Source: Amphiura filiformis
Lineage: Eukaryota; Echinodermata; Ophiuroidea; Amphilepidida; Amphiuridae
DNA: 64,000 bases
Assembly: GCF_039555335.1 (NCBI RefSeq)
Contig: NW_027305509.1
Location: 620,001 to 684,000 of the forward strand
Reading direction: 5' to 3'
Shown: positions 1 to 12,270 of the stretch, in pieces
How the letters are laid out: each line of letters opens with the position of its first letter
How positions within the stretch are numbered: the stretch's first letter is position 1
Translations under genes and position numbers: made by a program
Notes under the pieces: model-generated
The model's input: the letters and a program-made list of their open reading frames with translations, nothing else
Databases searched by the model: none
Told to the model about the DNA's origin: nothing

Positions 1-67
1 ATCGCGATATTACACGTGGAATATTGGAATTGCTCGAAAAAGGATATAAATCCAGACCCAATTACTG

Positions 68-663
68 GTAATTACCCCCTTTGGCCAATTTCACTCCCAG
101 CTGGACAAGCCTATCCAAATGTTAAACCATAGTAGACAAGCCAATAGGTAGAAAATTATTATGTAATAATTATTATGGAACCTGTTGGCAGACTTATCAC
201 ACCGTATTGATAGCTCTATAATCAGTCCAAGAGAGCGCCAAATATGGATCAGGAGTATTACATAATAATACCCTGCTATGACAATAGCTGCACTAGGTTA
301 ATCGTATAATCTCCTTATGTGGTTAGCATGGCTAGGTCAGGAAATCCACAAGGTCAGCCAATGTATGTACATGTATTCGGTACATGTGCCATATCTTTTA
401 CAATGGGTGATAAATTTCTGGTTTGTTTTATTTCAAAACGCAACAGTCGATATTCTAAAGCTTGGTCCAAATCCAAGAGAAGAACCAACTCTAGTAATTT
501 ATGTGGTTTCAAATTATATCGGCCGTTGCCTTTTTGATAGAAATGGTGTTTGTTGATGTGCACAGTTTCCCATTAGATCATAACATGCTGTTGTACATCC
601 AAGGTCAAAGGTCTTTTAATCCATATTTGGCGTTGTTCTGGGACTGATAATAGGGGGTAATTG
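68..663. repeat. Decayed inverted repeat
   Basis: Two diverged arms face each other. A stretch at about 217-258 (with ATAATCAGTCC and CGCCAAATATGGAT) is matched in reverse complement at about 617-655. A second short pair (AATTACCCCC) lies outside at about 70-85 and 650-663. This looks like an old palindromic element. No coding potential is visible, and the longer reading frames here resemble nothing. Confidence 0.35.
602..614 (+). promoter_or_regulatory. Nuclear-receptor DR1-like site
   Basis: AGGTCA-A-AGGTCT is a direct repeat of the AGGTCA half-site with one-base spacing, the DR1 layout bound by RXR, HNF4 and PPAR-type receptors. No nearby promoter is visible, so function is unsupported. 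Confidence 0.2.
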
Positions 664-1408
664 GAAGCATTAGCAGTTTTGATAGTTATTCCCTTTTCGT
701 ATAGAGCAACTAGAGTATGCGTTATATACAACACTCACATGTCAACATTTAGGCTCTAGGTACCATGATAATGTTGCATTAGCGTGAATTTCAAAATGTG
801 GTTACAATGAAAGCCCTTGTTCACTTTATAAATGTAACACGTGTTGGGTACGTGTTTTCGTTGACACATTACCAATGAAATATTATAACTCAAAGTTGAA
901 TTGAATAAATATATGAAGAAAACTGTTAATGAAATAAAAATGAAAATCTGTTAATTTGAACCAGTAATTGAAAAAAAATATGAACGATATATACTTGTTT
1001 AATATCTTACTCATTGTTTTTAAATCTTGCAGTATTTGTTTATTGTGTATCCTCATCTCGCACGCTATTCTGTTGATTTTGGGAACAAACACGTTTACTT
1101 GTTAATAAAGTAAAAAGCAACATACGTTGTACAAATGCGTTGTTATTTTTCGGAAATATTTATTTGCTGCTGAAAAATACATAAAATTGCAGCACGTTTT
1201 CTCACAGTGTATTTGTAAGATAAAGCCGTTGCTATAGAATTATTAGACGCTTCTGTATTTACTCTAACATGACGATGCTTTAGTTTAAATTATAAATGAC
1301 TTCTTTTCGGTAGCAATGAAATGTAATTATCTTCTCTAGCGCAAAGTAATATCGCACTAAATTGCTAGAATACCTTAGTAAAAAAGTGTGTGTCTGCGCG
1401 AAAATTAA
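664..1408. other. No recognised feature
   Basis: A+T-rich sequence without a convincing gene. The only reading frame of note (minus strand, about 883-1092) is low-complexity and Phe/Asn-rich, with no family resemblance. Confidence 0.5.
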
Positions 1409-1646
1409 GGCACCAGAAACAAATTAGTTCGATCTTTCTATCGAACATCGATGCTTGGTCGATCCTTATTATTTATGAAATCAATTAACTAACTACTGTT
1501 AATTTTGCTAATATGTGAATATTTGCCTGTATTGATATTGACCAATATAAATGTAGCATTAATTTTGATTAATTTGTTGTTAATAAGAAGCATCGAAGCA
1601 GCATCGATGGTCGATCCAAAGATCTGACATATTTGGTTCTGGTGCC
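1409..1646. mobile_element. TAA-flanked MITE, family A, copy 1
   Basis: A 238 bp element with terminal inverted repeats beginning GGCACCAGAA and extending inward about 45 bp through GATCGA-rich sequence. It is flanked by TAA on both sides (1406-1408 and 1647-1649), a 3 bp target duplication as made by PIF/Harbinger transposases. A second, end-eroded copy lies at 36177-36411. It has no coding capacity, so it is non-autonomous. The superfamily is inferred from target length only. Confidence 0.75.
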
Positions 1647-1649
1647 TAA

Positions 1650-2393
1650 TTTTCTGATAAAAGGCATTAACAACATAGTGCAGTTATCGTGACCTTTCCA
1701 GTCATAAATCCGCTTAGTGAAGTTTAAACCGAGATATGCAGTACTAAACCATTATAGTAATCGATTGTCCAATGCAAATTCATTACCATGTGATATTATT
1801 AATCCAATGAGCGATCGAATTGTTCGCTACGGTCGACTAATCCAATCGATAATGACGCTATTGACATGTACGGGCGGAGCTTGGGGTATTTTTAACTGGT
1901 TTGCTGTCATTTACTCATCAAGGCGGTGTCCCGTTATTATAAGGACTATGCTAATGATTTAAAAATTGACATATAGAGAATAAACAGAAATTTTTTACCT
2001 ATTACGGTTTCGTGACACCCCTCTTCCAAATGCGACCAAGCCAGGGCGGCCCGGTGAAGCAAAATGTGCATTGGAATAACACGGGAGTTTGGATAGATGG
2101 TAGGATTTCTTTCTCATACAAATGTATGGTCCCCCGATATTAAAGCTTGTATCGGATTAAAAATTCAGATATTTTGAAAAGAATAAGTAATTGAAACATA
2201 GAGCAAGTACTAAAAGCTTTTATACTTTTTGATATATGACGCTCACTATATCTACAACACAGCGCTACCAGTAGGGGTCAATTGCCTATTGTGAGTGTCC
2301 CTGTGCTGTGTACATACATGTAGGCAACAATAACTGCATGATAAGGTCTTCAAACATGTTATACAAGTCCCTGTAAGTTCGCACTCGTTACCC
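1650..2393. other. No recognised feature
   Basis: Contains one 81-codon reading frame (1717-1962) without recognisable domains, a signal peptide or splice context. I do not regard it as a gene. Confidence 0.45.
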
Positions 2394-2397
2394 TTAA

Positions 2398-5339
2398 AGG
2401 GGCCATTGAAAGAAAAGATGATTTGGTATCAAAATAAAGCTAATAACATATAGAATCCATTTCTAAAATGAAAAATGCAATTTTCCTTCATTTTACCCCC
2501 CAAATCAGCAAATAAAGACAACGCGCCCAATATTGCGTCGTTCCGCCCAATTCATATGTTCAGAGACACGTGGCAACCCCTGTGACGTCAAAGTGATTAT
2601 CCTTTCCGCTGCATGGCAACACTGCATAGGCCAGACTTGGTCCTAAACCAACGCGTGAACGTGTTTACGGCAATGAACTTTTCTGTGGCTTTTAGACCTA
2701 ACATTACAAGTACATATTAAAACGGATATTATAATATAAATTATAAAGCTACAATGACTGTTGCAAGATGCCGACCATGAGACGGACAATGGACTGCTAG
2801 GCCTACTATGATAGGTCTAGTTGCAAAATAATTGGCCAACAACGGGGAAACACAATATTAGGCATTGACAAAATCAAAGCTGTGCTAGCTGCTCGGCTTT
2901 TGCAAGAGAGTATCATTTATTTTGTTTTGAGGCATTCTGATATAGCAACTCTTTACTTATTTCCTCTGAAATATCTGGTGAGAATGGAAAGAGAAGGCCA
3001 TGATGTTTCGGGTTAGCCCATGCGACTTAATTTCTTCAGGCCTAATGACCTACCTCCCGGGTGTGTGGCCTAGGTTTAGGCCTACCACCGCCGGGCCTAA
3101 AACGCAAGCCGATCCTGACTCCGAAGTTTAGAAGCTGAATTGCGAATGTTTAAAGTGTGATTGTTTGTTTCTTTAAACGGTCGCTCCGTGTAGAGACACA
3201 CTTACGGGACCAGGTTAAAACAAAAGCCAGGTTCGGGAGAGCGAGTTGGCGCAGCGGTTGTTCCCTCGCCTTGCACCACTGAGGTCCCGGGTTCAACTTC
3301 AAGTCCCGGCGCGCGGCTGAAGGACTCATGTGAACTTGGTTTATCCCGATCCCGGGATCCCGATTCAATGCTCGCTCTCGCAGGTTTTCTCCGGGATCTC
3401 CAATTTCCTCCTGCTCCTTCTATATATAAAAGCCGAAATTTATTTTTATTTATTTTTAAAAGCCTATGAAAAATGAGAAACAAATTTGAAGATAAAGAAC
3501 CACGAGAGGAACATATAGGCCTAAAGGCCACTCCAAACAATCAAATGAACAATATTTACTGTCAGCCTTTAGTTTGCGTTATGGAAATGCTAATAGGCCT
3601 AATCCAATCTCAACTCCCACTGAAACTTGAAAGTGCAAACTGCAAAGTGTCCGAGCGTTTAACAAAGGTAGGCCTACAGTTCCAAAGTTTATGTTGATTG
3701 GGTAAATGTTGTAACATGTAATACAGCGCGCCCGGCTGGATTGTTCGTTTTTAGAAATGACTGACATCAATTTCGCATAGCCGCCTAGGCCTACCCCGGC
3801 CTAACCACCCATAGATTAAAATATTAAAAAGTGTAGGCATATATTACTCATTTGATGTTTGTACTTTTATTTTTGTAGCATAGGCTTTTTGAAGGCCTAT
3901 TAGGCCTATGTATGTTTGTAGGAGCTCCTCGTAATTTATTTTAGGAGCTTGCATGTCAGGTTCTTCATCTGCCGTTCAGCTACTGCCGCAGTGCCAACGG
4001 CTCAAATAATAATGAAGAATACGAAACGTCAGAATATAATCTTATGTCAATTAAAACATCGTTGAACACCACCAATTTGTTCAAACTACTCTTTACTTTA
4101 ACCATGCGAGGTTACGTGGGAATCTTAACTTTTATCTGCATCAAATAATATTGGCTAGTGTCCATACACATGGTATAGGGGAATAAATATGCAAAATCGG
4201 TAGGGCCTACTTTGGCATGTTGGGGGTATGAAAATAAGCACTTTTGAAAGTTTAGATAACTTATGGAAGAAAGGCTTTTTACCAATTGTCAGGTTTATCA
4301 TCTCTTGAATATTTTAAGGTAGGCCCTACGGAAAAATACAATACATAGGCCTATAATAATACCCATGGGGCCCAGCTAGGCACGAGAGGTGCTCGCGCCG
4401 GCACAGCATCTGCAATTTAGGTGTTGCTGCAAATCTCGGCGATATTCCCTCGCGAGCTCGCCTCGTCATCGTCACTATCATAGCCTACTCATAATTAGTT
4501 TTATGGTTTTATACATGTCATGTAGGGCCTAATAAAGTAATTGGAATCATATCTTGGTCATGTTGACCGGGGGTTGAATTTATGAATAAGTGAAATAAGA
4601 AGCTGCATACTAGATAATGTAAAAAAAATAACAATTGATCGTCCCGCCCGCTTCCTTTTGTAGGGCATTGCCATTGAGGGAGTCTGAAATTTTCTTGCTA
4701 AAAGTCTTTCTTCTTTAATGTTTCAAAAGTTAATAATATTGTCAATTGATTAGATTTGCTTCTGTCCAATAAGCATTTTAATATTTACAGGCTTTGTTTT
4801 AATCATCCTCTCAGAGAACCATCAAATAACAAGAGCCTCGATCCTATCATCCTCCTCTACAAGTTACCCAACTAATAATGTCCGGGAATAATAGGCCTAC
4901 ATAAATGATCGATTTGCATTGTAAAAAAATAATAAATGATAAATAAAAAGGCCTTCCACTTCCTCTTTTTGTTAACATGTGGACAATCAACTGGTATTTT
5001 GCTTTTACTTGACCTTAAAATATATAAGTGGTCGTATAAAATATTGCATCTGATATTTAGATCGCGATCGCTGTTGTCAAATCGTCCCAGCACATGGGCA
5101 AAATGTCAACACAACACAAAACGCGTAACCACAATGACGTCATCCAGAAAGCGCCCAATTTTCTATTTTTGATAAATGACGCGCGATGTAGCGTCGGAAG
5201 GGGTAAATCGAGTACGTTGTTTTCATTGTATTTTTATTTCTAAAATAGTTAGTTCTTCAATTGTTTTAGATATTGATTCTATATTAATTTTTATGGGCTT
5301 TATTTTGATACCAAATCATATTTTCTTTCAATGGTCCCT
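2398..5339. mobile_element. 2.9 kb TTAA-flanked DNA element, non-autonomous
   Basis: The left end (AGGGGCCATTGAAAGAAAAG, then GATTTGGTATCAAAATAAAG) is matched in reverse complement at the right end (to 5339). The similarity runs inward for about 90 bp with small gaps. TTAA lies immediately outside both ends (2394-2397 and 5340-5343), as expected for piggyBac or Kolobok-type elements. No transposase-like frame is present, so it is a non-autonomous or gutted copy. It contains a SINE and about eleven copies of AGGCCTA. Confidence 0.7.
3228..3462 (+). mobile_element. tRNA-derived SINE
   Basis: An A box (TGGCGCAGCGG, 3247-3257) and a B box (GGTTCAACTTC, 3290-3300) sit about 33 bp apart, the layout of an internal RNA polymerase III promoter in a tRNA-like head. 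A G+C-rich body follows, then an A/T-rich tail (TTTATTTTTATTTATTTT). It lies inside the 2.9 kb TTAA element, so it inserted there or was carried with it. The head does not fold as an intact tRNA, so this is a SINE and not a tRNA gene. Confidence 0.8.
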
Positions 5340-5397
5340 TTAAATGAGGTTATGTATTTCTGGTGATTTCAATTGAATGAACATAATCGCATTTCCT

Positions 5398-5850
5398 ACT
5401 CGAGGCCTAGCAACCCTGGATCACATTCTAAGTAATATCCAAACCCATTATTTACCATCATCTGCTCTCTCATCGAAATGGTAAAAGTGATCATGCATAT
5501 GTTCTATGGAAACCTAAAAACACCACTGCTAAGAACACAGTTAAGTCCAGGATTACCCGGCCTTTTCATGATGATAATATCAGAGCATATGATATCTGAT
5601 TCAGGATCAGAGTTGGAGTGAGGTCCACTGTTGCAATGGTACTCACAACTTAAATGAATCAAGTTCATCAGACTGATAAACCGTGGATCACTCCACGTAT
5701 AAATCAGTATTTGAAGTTAAATGGCGCCAGTTGCGAAATGAGAAAGAGAAATTGAGAAAGCTAAAGTAATTATAATGCGGACAGAGTGAGAAAGTTGCAA
5801 AAGACTGAACCACGTAAATGGTATCAGCAAATCAAGTGTATTAGCCAATG
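5398..5850 (+). pseudogene. LINE endonuclease fragment
   Basis: Translated pieces read TRGLATLDHILSN, then in another frame GKSDHAYVLWKP, and later DKPWITPRIN. LDHIL and SDH are the C-terminal motifs of the apurinic-type endonuclease of CR1/L2/Jockey-group LINEs. DKPWITP belongs to the linker before the reverse transcriptase. The fragment has frameshifts and stops and no RT domain remains; it ends at the next fold-back. Confidence 0.7.
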
Positions 5851-5865
5851 AACTTTTACCGCCGG

Positions 5866-6270
5866 TAGATCAATAGGGCTATTGATCCGTTCAGGATTGG
5901 ACGTAAAAATTTACAACTCAAAAATAGTAAGGCTACGTCCGTCATTCCTGAGGAAATTTTGGAATAACCTTTCAAAAATAGCTGAGAAACTTTGTAAGGT
6001 TTTACTTGGAGACCATTATAAATTCACAGAGTCGGAAAATTAGTCTTAAAGGGGGTAACGGTATTGGTTTTGGATATGTCTTTAAACTTAAAACTTACAT
6101 TAAAATATCATCGTCCCCTTTATGCAGCTTTGTGAAAAAACGAGAGCATTTTCAGCGTAAATGTGAATAAACAGCAAAATTTCCTCAGGAATGACGGACG
6201 TAGGCTTACTATTTTTGAGTTGTAAATTTTTACGTCCAATCCTGAACGGATCAGTAGCCCTATTGATCTA
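5866..6270. mobile_element. Fold-back element with 93 bp arms
   Basis: Arms at 5866-5958 and 6177-6270 are near-perfect reverse complements. They begin TAGATCAATAGGGCTA and end at AGGAAATTTT, around a loop of about 220 bp that holds no gene. A short minus-strand reading frame here is only arm sequence. Confidence 0.8.
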
Positions 6271-6697
6271 TCGGGGTGGGGGGTGTTGTCGATTGTGTTA
6301 GGGACCTTTAATGTATGCATGTATGTAAAATAGACTTTTTATACTGCATTACAGCACTTATCTGTCTATCGTTCTGATACTTTCTTCCAATAGCAGTTAA
6401 TGAATAGTAGTTTGAATTAAGTCCTTTTATAACTAAAATTTAAAAAAAGAAAAAAAAAAAAAAAAAGAGAAAGACAGAAAGAAAGGAAGAATGAAATAGC
6501 CTACCCAACATACCTGCTGTTGATTGTGGCACCAGCAGATTGAGCAAATAAATGCAACTAGATAACAAGCAGGCATCCTCATCTTGATAAAAGTATCAAT
6601 AATCATTTATCTTTGTAAGTCCATGTTCCTTGATGCTGAATACATGACTACTTTGACTGACGAAATCGCTTTGAAAACATCTGCAATATGCACCCTG
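6271..6697. other. No recognised feature; A-rich tract at 6440-6485
   Basis: A poly-A/AAAG tract at 6440-6485 could be the tail of an unrecognised retroposon. Otherwise I see nothing. The CCCTG at 6693-6697 is the left target duplication of the LTR element that follows. Confidence 0.4.
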
Positions 6698-8799
6698 TGT
6701 CAGTACAGATACCAAAATTAAACTTTCATTTATTTTTTTGTGATTTGGAAAACTTTAGCTTAGTGCATGATTTGGTCAACCAGCTGAGAGTTGCCAGTTG
6801 ATAGGCCTGTGATTTACCTCTTTATTAAAATGGATCAGTCTTATTCTGTTCATCTTTTGTTATTTTATGTCAAGTGTAATAATACAATAGAACACTATCA
6901 AATATGCATACGGTTAAACTAATTGTAGGCAAGCATACATTGTGAAGAGGGAGTCCTCACTTCCAGACAAGACTTGGTCAAGTGAACACACACAATATTT
7001 TGTGTGTGTGTGTTGCAAAATTGATCGCATCATCAGTATATTTTTTTGAGCACACAATTGTTTTTGTTTTATACCAGTATAAGACCTATCCAAGCCAAAG
7101 ATAGGCTTTGCAATTATTATTGTACCCAGGCAGAGGGTGGTATAAGTTGGCATAATTATTATCATCACACTATGGAGTTGTGAAGATAGAGCTGTTGGAG
7201 TCACACAGCTGTGTGTGAGTTTGAAAGGCGATCTGCAACTGAATTGGAAGTCACCAAAACTGACGGATGAAGTAAGTTTATAAAACTCTTAATTGTTATT
7301 GCTATTGTGTTAAATTATATGCATGCATGATACTGTATGTTGTTATTCTTAATGTATTATTTTAAAGTTTAAAAACAAACTGGTGGAAATTGATTGTATT
7401 TGAAGAACAAAGAAGTTCAAGATTTCCCGCCAGAATTGGAGAACAAAGAACTTGCATGTTTACATGATTGTTAATTGGAGATATACTCATGCACTTATAC
7501 ATGTAATATGAATAGAATGGAATGAGTATCATGTGTAATTATATATTATTTTAATGTCATTAAAAAATGAGTCTGATAAAAATTATCCCAAGATTTACTT
7601 TGGTACTTGTATTATCACCACTTGGGTAATTTTATTAAATGTTTCAGTTCTCGACCGATACATCCAACCATGAACCAGACAATGTTTGCCGTTACCAAAT
7701 CCCTGTGAATTAATCAGCTGTAATCAGTGACGGTTTGGCCACCCTAACTAAGAAAACCAATCTGGAGAGATTCGGGGTCAGCACACCATCAACCAATTCC
7801 AGGACGGCTGCATACGAACCATGGTTCCAACTAAATATGTTTAAAAATGTCGGTATTGATTTTTTTTTCAAATTAAATAATGGACTTGAACTGAAATGAA
7901 CTGAGAACTCCAATATTCAACTTAACTCAGGTACCCATCAAACGAAGCAGTTGAATTTTATACATCATTGTCAAAGATATTTAATTATTATGTGAAATCG
8001 TTATTCGTGTATGTTATCTATTTAATATTGAAAGACACGAATAAGTTACTCATCAAAACGAAGCATTTGTATTTTGTTAATTATGGTCTAGGACCTTTAA
8101 TTTATTTTAAATTGTTATATGTGTGGATATTAATATGTGATTTTGAATTACACAACATTGATTGAAGATTTGATGTATTGATCACAATACTTCAACTGAA
8201 ATTTATTTTTGAGTGAATTACTTCAAAAATAGGTCAGTGTATTATTTGATATTTTCGGCTATCATTTTTTTAAAATTGAAATAAATTGCTTTGTGAATCA
8301 GTCAATGTTACCCATTCAGATAAGTTGCAATTATTGAATTATCTGAAAACATCAATTTGTTTTCAATTAAGCATTTATCAGTCGTTGTAAAATACAATTA
8401 GGGTAAAAAGAGCTGATTGATTCCTTACACCTTACCTATTATATTGTTGCATGTGAGTTGAGATTAAGTATAAGGAATAATCACCTCTTACCCACTTTAA
8501 CTTTTGTTCAGTTGAACAATAATACTTTGTTTAAATTGTTTGATTTTATGATTGGATCTAATCAATTAAGTCAGATTATTGAAAGAAGTTGTATGTATGT
8601 AGTTTAAAATGTTATAATGTAAATGCACTTTTGTTAATATAAAAGAACAACAGAAGATATACTATTCTAAGAACATATTAAATGAAATAATCATTTAAAG
8701 ATTTAAATTACTGTTGTCTTGTGTTCCTAATTCTTATTTGTGTGAACAGTACCGCTGTTTTTAATTATAATCCAACATGTTCATCCTTCGGGTGTGACA
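6698..8799 (+). repeat. 5' LTR of the Gmr1-like element
   Basis: 2102 bp, TG...CA bounded. It is very A+T-rich and far longer than the few hundred bases usual for Ty3/gypsy LTRs. Apparent short reading frames in it recur identically in the 3' LTR because they are the same repeat, and they resemble no protein. Confidence 0.95.
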
Positions 8800-8804
8800 T
8801 TTTC

Positions 8805-8821
8805 TGGGGGCTCGTCCGGGA
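8805..8821 (+). other. Primer binding site, tRNA-Pro type
   Basis: TGGGGGCTCGTCCGGGA lies 5 bases inside the 5' LTR. It matches the 3' end complement of tRNA-Pro, the primer also used by murine leukaemia virus. It would prime minus-strand DNA synthesis. Confidence 0.85.
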
Positions 8822-9239
8822 ATTTTAAAACAGCATATGGTATGTAAGACACAATAAGAGTGGAGGACACAAGTTATTTTATATTGTGTGCAAAGTTACT
8901 AATTTTGTGATTCAATTGAATTTTTCAACAGTTGCAGAGAGCGTTCCAAACTTCAATACTCATCTATGGACCAAGACAGGCTAGCTTCACAACAACAAAG
9001 TGTGATGTGGTAGGTTTGGGTTAAGTAAAATTATTCCCAGTTTCTTCACCTGTGGGAACAAAGGAAAACCACCTTGTTTCCTTGTTGTTGGAACTAAAAG
9101 TAAATACCAGTGCTTGGAATTACAATTATGTATTGAGCGAGGGTAAAAGTAATTACCACTTGTTTCTTTACTTGAAAATTTTATGCCATTTTTGATAGTG
9201 TTTTGTTAAATTGTTGTTATGATCCATCCAAAACCATTG

Positions 9240-10260
9240 CTATGGCAGGAACAACTTTAGAAATTGAAAAACTTACAAAAATAGGTGTTCAATATGGGTA
9301 TGAAGGAAAAGACCTACAGCATTTTGTGGCTACAGAGCGCGAGCGAATTAAGCAGCAAAATGATACGGAACGAGAGGCTAGATTGAAACAAAGAGAGTTT
9401 GAAAAGACAGTTTTAGAGACACAGGAAATTGCAAAACAAAAAGAGCATGCTATGAAAGAAAAGGAGCTTGCAATGGAAATGCAAAAACAAGAAATGGAAA
9501 TGAAAAAGGTTCAATTGTTGTTGCAGTTAGAACATGTAAAGAAAGAGAATGAAGGTAATAGTAATGGGTCAACTCCTACACATCATGAAAAAGCCAAGGC
9601 TCCAAAATTGCCTTCTTTTCAGGAAGGAAAGATGACATGGATGCATATTTGCATCGTTTTGAGAGATACGCAACAGCAAAAAGTTGGAAAAAAGATGAGT
9701 GGGCAATTAATTTGAGTACTCTTTTAACAGGAAAGGGGTTGGAATTGTATGCAACTCTAAGCGATACTGATGCAAATAATTATGATATGTTGAAAGAGGT
9801 CATATTAAAAAGGTATGAATTAACTGAGGAAGGTTTTAGAGTAAAGTTCAGGTCAGCAAAACCAGACACAAGTGAAACGCCAGCACAGTTTATCACAAGG
9901 GTAAGAAACTACCTAAACAGATGGATAGAATTGTCAGGAACCAACAAGAACTATGAAGGTTTGGTAGATTTGTTATTAAAGGAGCAGTTTATAAAAAGTG
10001 TTAATATAGAGTTGTCCATCTTCTTAAAAGAAAGAAAGCCAAAAGACCCACAAGAGATGGCAAGAATGGCAGAGCAGTATATCGAAGCACATGGTGGATG
10101 GCAACTTGTAAGTAATAAGCCAAAGAGTAACAAACACCAGAGTCAAATGTCCAAAACTGAACATATAAAAAACGGATTCCTACAGTAAATGTACGTAAAT
10201 GCTTTATTTGTGACAAGCCAGGTCATGTGGCAAAGGAATGTACCAAAAGAAGGAAAAACA
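9240..10260 (+). CDS. gag region of the Gmr1-like element (fossil)
   Basis: The first part (about 9240-9600) is a Glu/Lys/Gln-rich coiled coil. It is followed by a capsid-like segment typical of gypsy Gag, with many helices and conserved Trp and Leu (about 9640-10090). A CCHC zinc knuckle of nucleocapsid type follows (about 10195-10240). Gag proteins form the particle that packages the element RNA. The region is part of a fossil copy with several breaks overall. Confidence 0.8.
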
Positions 10261-10539
10261 TTGTAGCTGGATGTCAACCTTTAGGCAAAGGTACAGTTTA
10301 TAAGAAAGCACCTGCTACTCCAGGAACCAAGGATAAGGTGACAGGTAATGGAGAGTGTAAAAAGTGTGACACATGTAAGGGCACAGGTAAAACACAAGTA
10401 GCTTGTTGTATGGTACCCATGATAGACAGAGATCCACATGTGTAAATGTGGGATGGACAACCTTATGTAACTCTAGATTGTGGACATAAGTTGCCAGTGT
10501 TATCAGCAGCATGCAACTTGAATTTGAGTGATTTAGCAA

Positions 10540-10830
10540 TCGGAGAAGGACTAGTAGGAGGATCAACCAAGGTACAAGTATTAAGAGATTCTGGATGTGG
10601 TGGTATAGTTATTAAGTCCAGCTTAGTGTCAGAAGAACAATACACTGGTGAAACAGAAAAGTGTTATCTAATAGATATGACAGTCAGAGAGTTTCCTTTA
10701 GCCAGGATAAGTATTCATACTCCATGGTATACAGGTATTGTAAACGCTATGGTGACAGCAACTCCTGTATGTGAATTGGTAGTTGGAAGTATAAAAGGTG
10801 CAAGGGGAGAAAATGATCCAGATCCAGATT
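10540..10830 (+). CDS. Protease region of the Gmr1-like element (fossil)
   Basis: An aspartic-protease active-site motif of the DSG kind sits in a hydrophobic context (VLRDSGCGG, around 10585-10615), between the zinc knuckle and the integrase. A charged linker follows to about 11015. Retroelement proteases cleave the Gag-Pol polyprotein. Confidence 0.7.
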
Positions 10831-11110
10831 TCACATTATATAGTAGTGAAGAGGAAGATACAACACAGAGACAATTCTCAGTTGAGAAGAAGGAAGTGCA
10901 GAAAACTGAAGTAAGTTGTGCAGTAGAAACTAGAAGTCAGACTCTAAAGAAAGGGAAACATTTTAAAGGACTTAAGGTAGTGGAACCAGACGGTGAAGAG
11001 GTAACTGTAGAAAGTTAAAAAGAGCACAACAAGAAGACCTCACATTAAACAGATGTAGAGCATTAGCTGAAGAGAGAATCGAGAAGGTAGGAAGAAATGA
11101 TAGTAAGGAA

Positions 11111-12270
11111 ATGTTCATTATCGAGAAGGGAGTTCTGTATAGACAATTTCAGGCACCCAATGTTGAGTTTGGAGATACATTCAAGCAAGTTGTAGTTCCG
11201 CAGACATTTCGAACTCAAGTAATGAAACTTGCACATGAATCCATATTAGGTGGACACCAAGGGCCATCGAAGACTTCAGATAAGGTATTGTCAAACTTTT
11301 ATTGGCCTGGAGCACAAGCTGATATTAGAAGGTATTGTCACTCATGTGATATTTGTCAGCGTACTATCCCAAAGGGACGTGTAACCAAGGTACCATTAGG
11401 AGAGATGCCAGTGATTGATACGCCATTTGAGCGAGTTGCAGTTGACTTGGTAGGTCCAATTCATCCTTGTTCAGATAGAGGGCATCGTTACATAATAGTC
11501 CTTGTAGATTATGCTACAAGGTATCTAGAGGCAAGTCCCATGAAGTCAATAGAAGCAGAGAAAGTTGCAGAAGAGTTGGTGGTCATGTTTACAAGATTAG
11601 GATTTCCAAGGGAAGTACTAACTGACATGGGAGCTCAATTCACATCAAATGTGATGAAAGAAGTAAGTAGGCTCTTATCAATTAAGCAATTGACCACAAG
11701 TCCATACCATCCAGCTTGCAATGGTCTTGTTGAGCGGTTCAATGGAACACTTAAAGCTCTGTTAAAGAAGATATGTGAAGAGAGACCCAAGGACTGGGAC
11801 AGGTATGTAGCCCCACTTCTCTTTGCATATAGAGAAACTCCTCAGGACAGTACCGGATTTGCTCCATTTGAGTTACTTTATGGAAGGACTGTCAGAGGAC
11901 CCATGAGCATATTACGACAATTGTGGACAGGGGAGTAGAAACCCCTGAGACCAAATCAGTTTATCAATATGTAATTGATCTGAAGGAGAGACTTGAAGAG
12001 ACATGTAAATTGGCCAGGGCAGAATTGCTGAAATCAAAGGCAAGGTATAGGAAGATCTATAATAGGAAAGCCAGGTCAAGAAAATTTGCAGTGGGCGATG
12101 AAGTTCTGTTACTCCTTCCTACAGATCACAATAAGCTGATCATGCACTGGAAAGGTCCATTTCCAGTTGTGGAAAAAAAAGTAAGTCAGTTAGATTACAA
12201 GATAGATCTAGGCACTCGTCAGCAGACTTTCCATGCCAACCTACTCAAATATTATCAAAGACGAAAAGGT
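11111..12270 (+). CDS. Integrase region of the Gmr1-like element (fossil)
   Basis: In order: an H2C2 zinc-binding N-terminal domain (HESILGGH then CHSCDIC), a DDE catalytic core (VAVDLVGPI, then TDMGAQFTS, then NGLVERFNGTLK), and a C-terminal module with the GDEVLLLLP and HWKGPFPV motifs typical of Ty3/gypsy integrases. Integrase joins the cDNA to the host chromosome and gives the 5 bp duplication seen here. Its place upstream of the reverse transcriptase is the diagnostic oddity of the Gmr1 group. Confidence 0.9.

Noticed and set aside
1717-1962. 81-codon frame
   Set aside because: No domain, no splice or promoter context; expected by chance in A+T-rich DNA.
3236-3310. A tRNA gene
   Set aside because: A and B boxes are present, but the arms do not pair as a tRNA and a SINE body and tail follow.
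6914-7204. 96-codon minus-strand frame repeated at 14196-14486
   Set aside because: The two are the same LTR sequence; no protein similarity is recognised.
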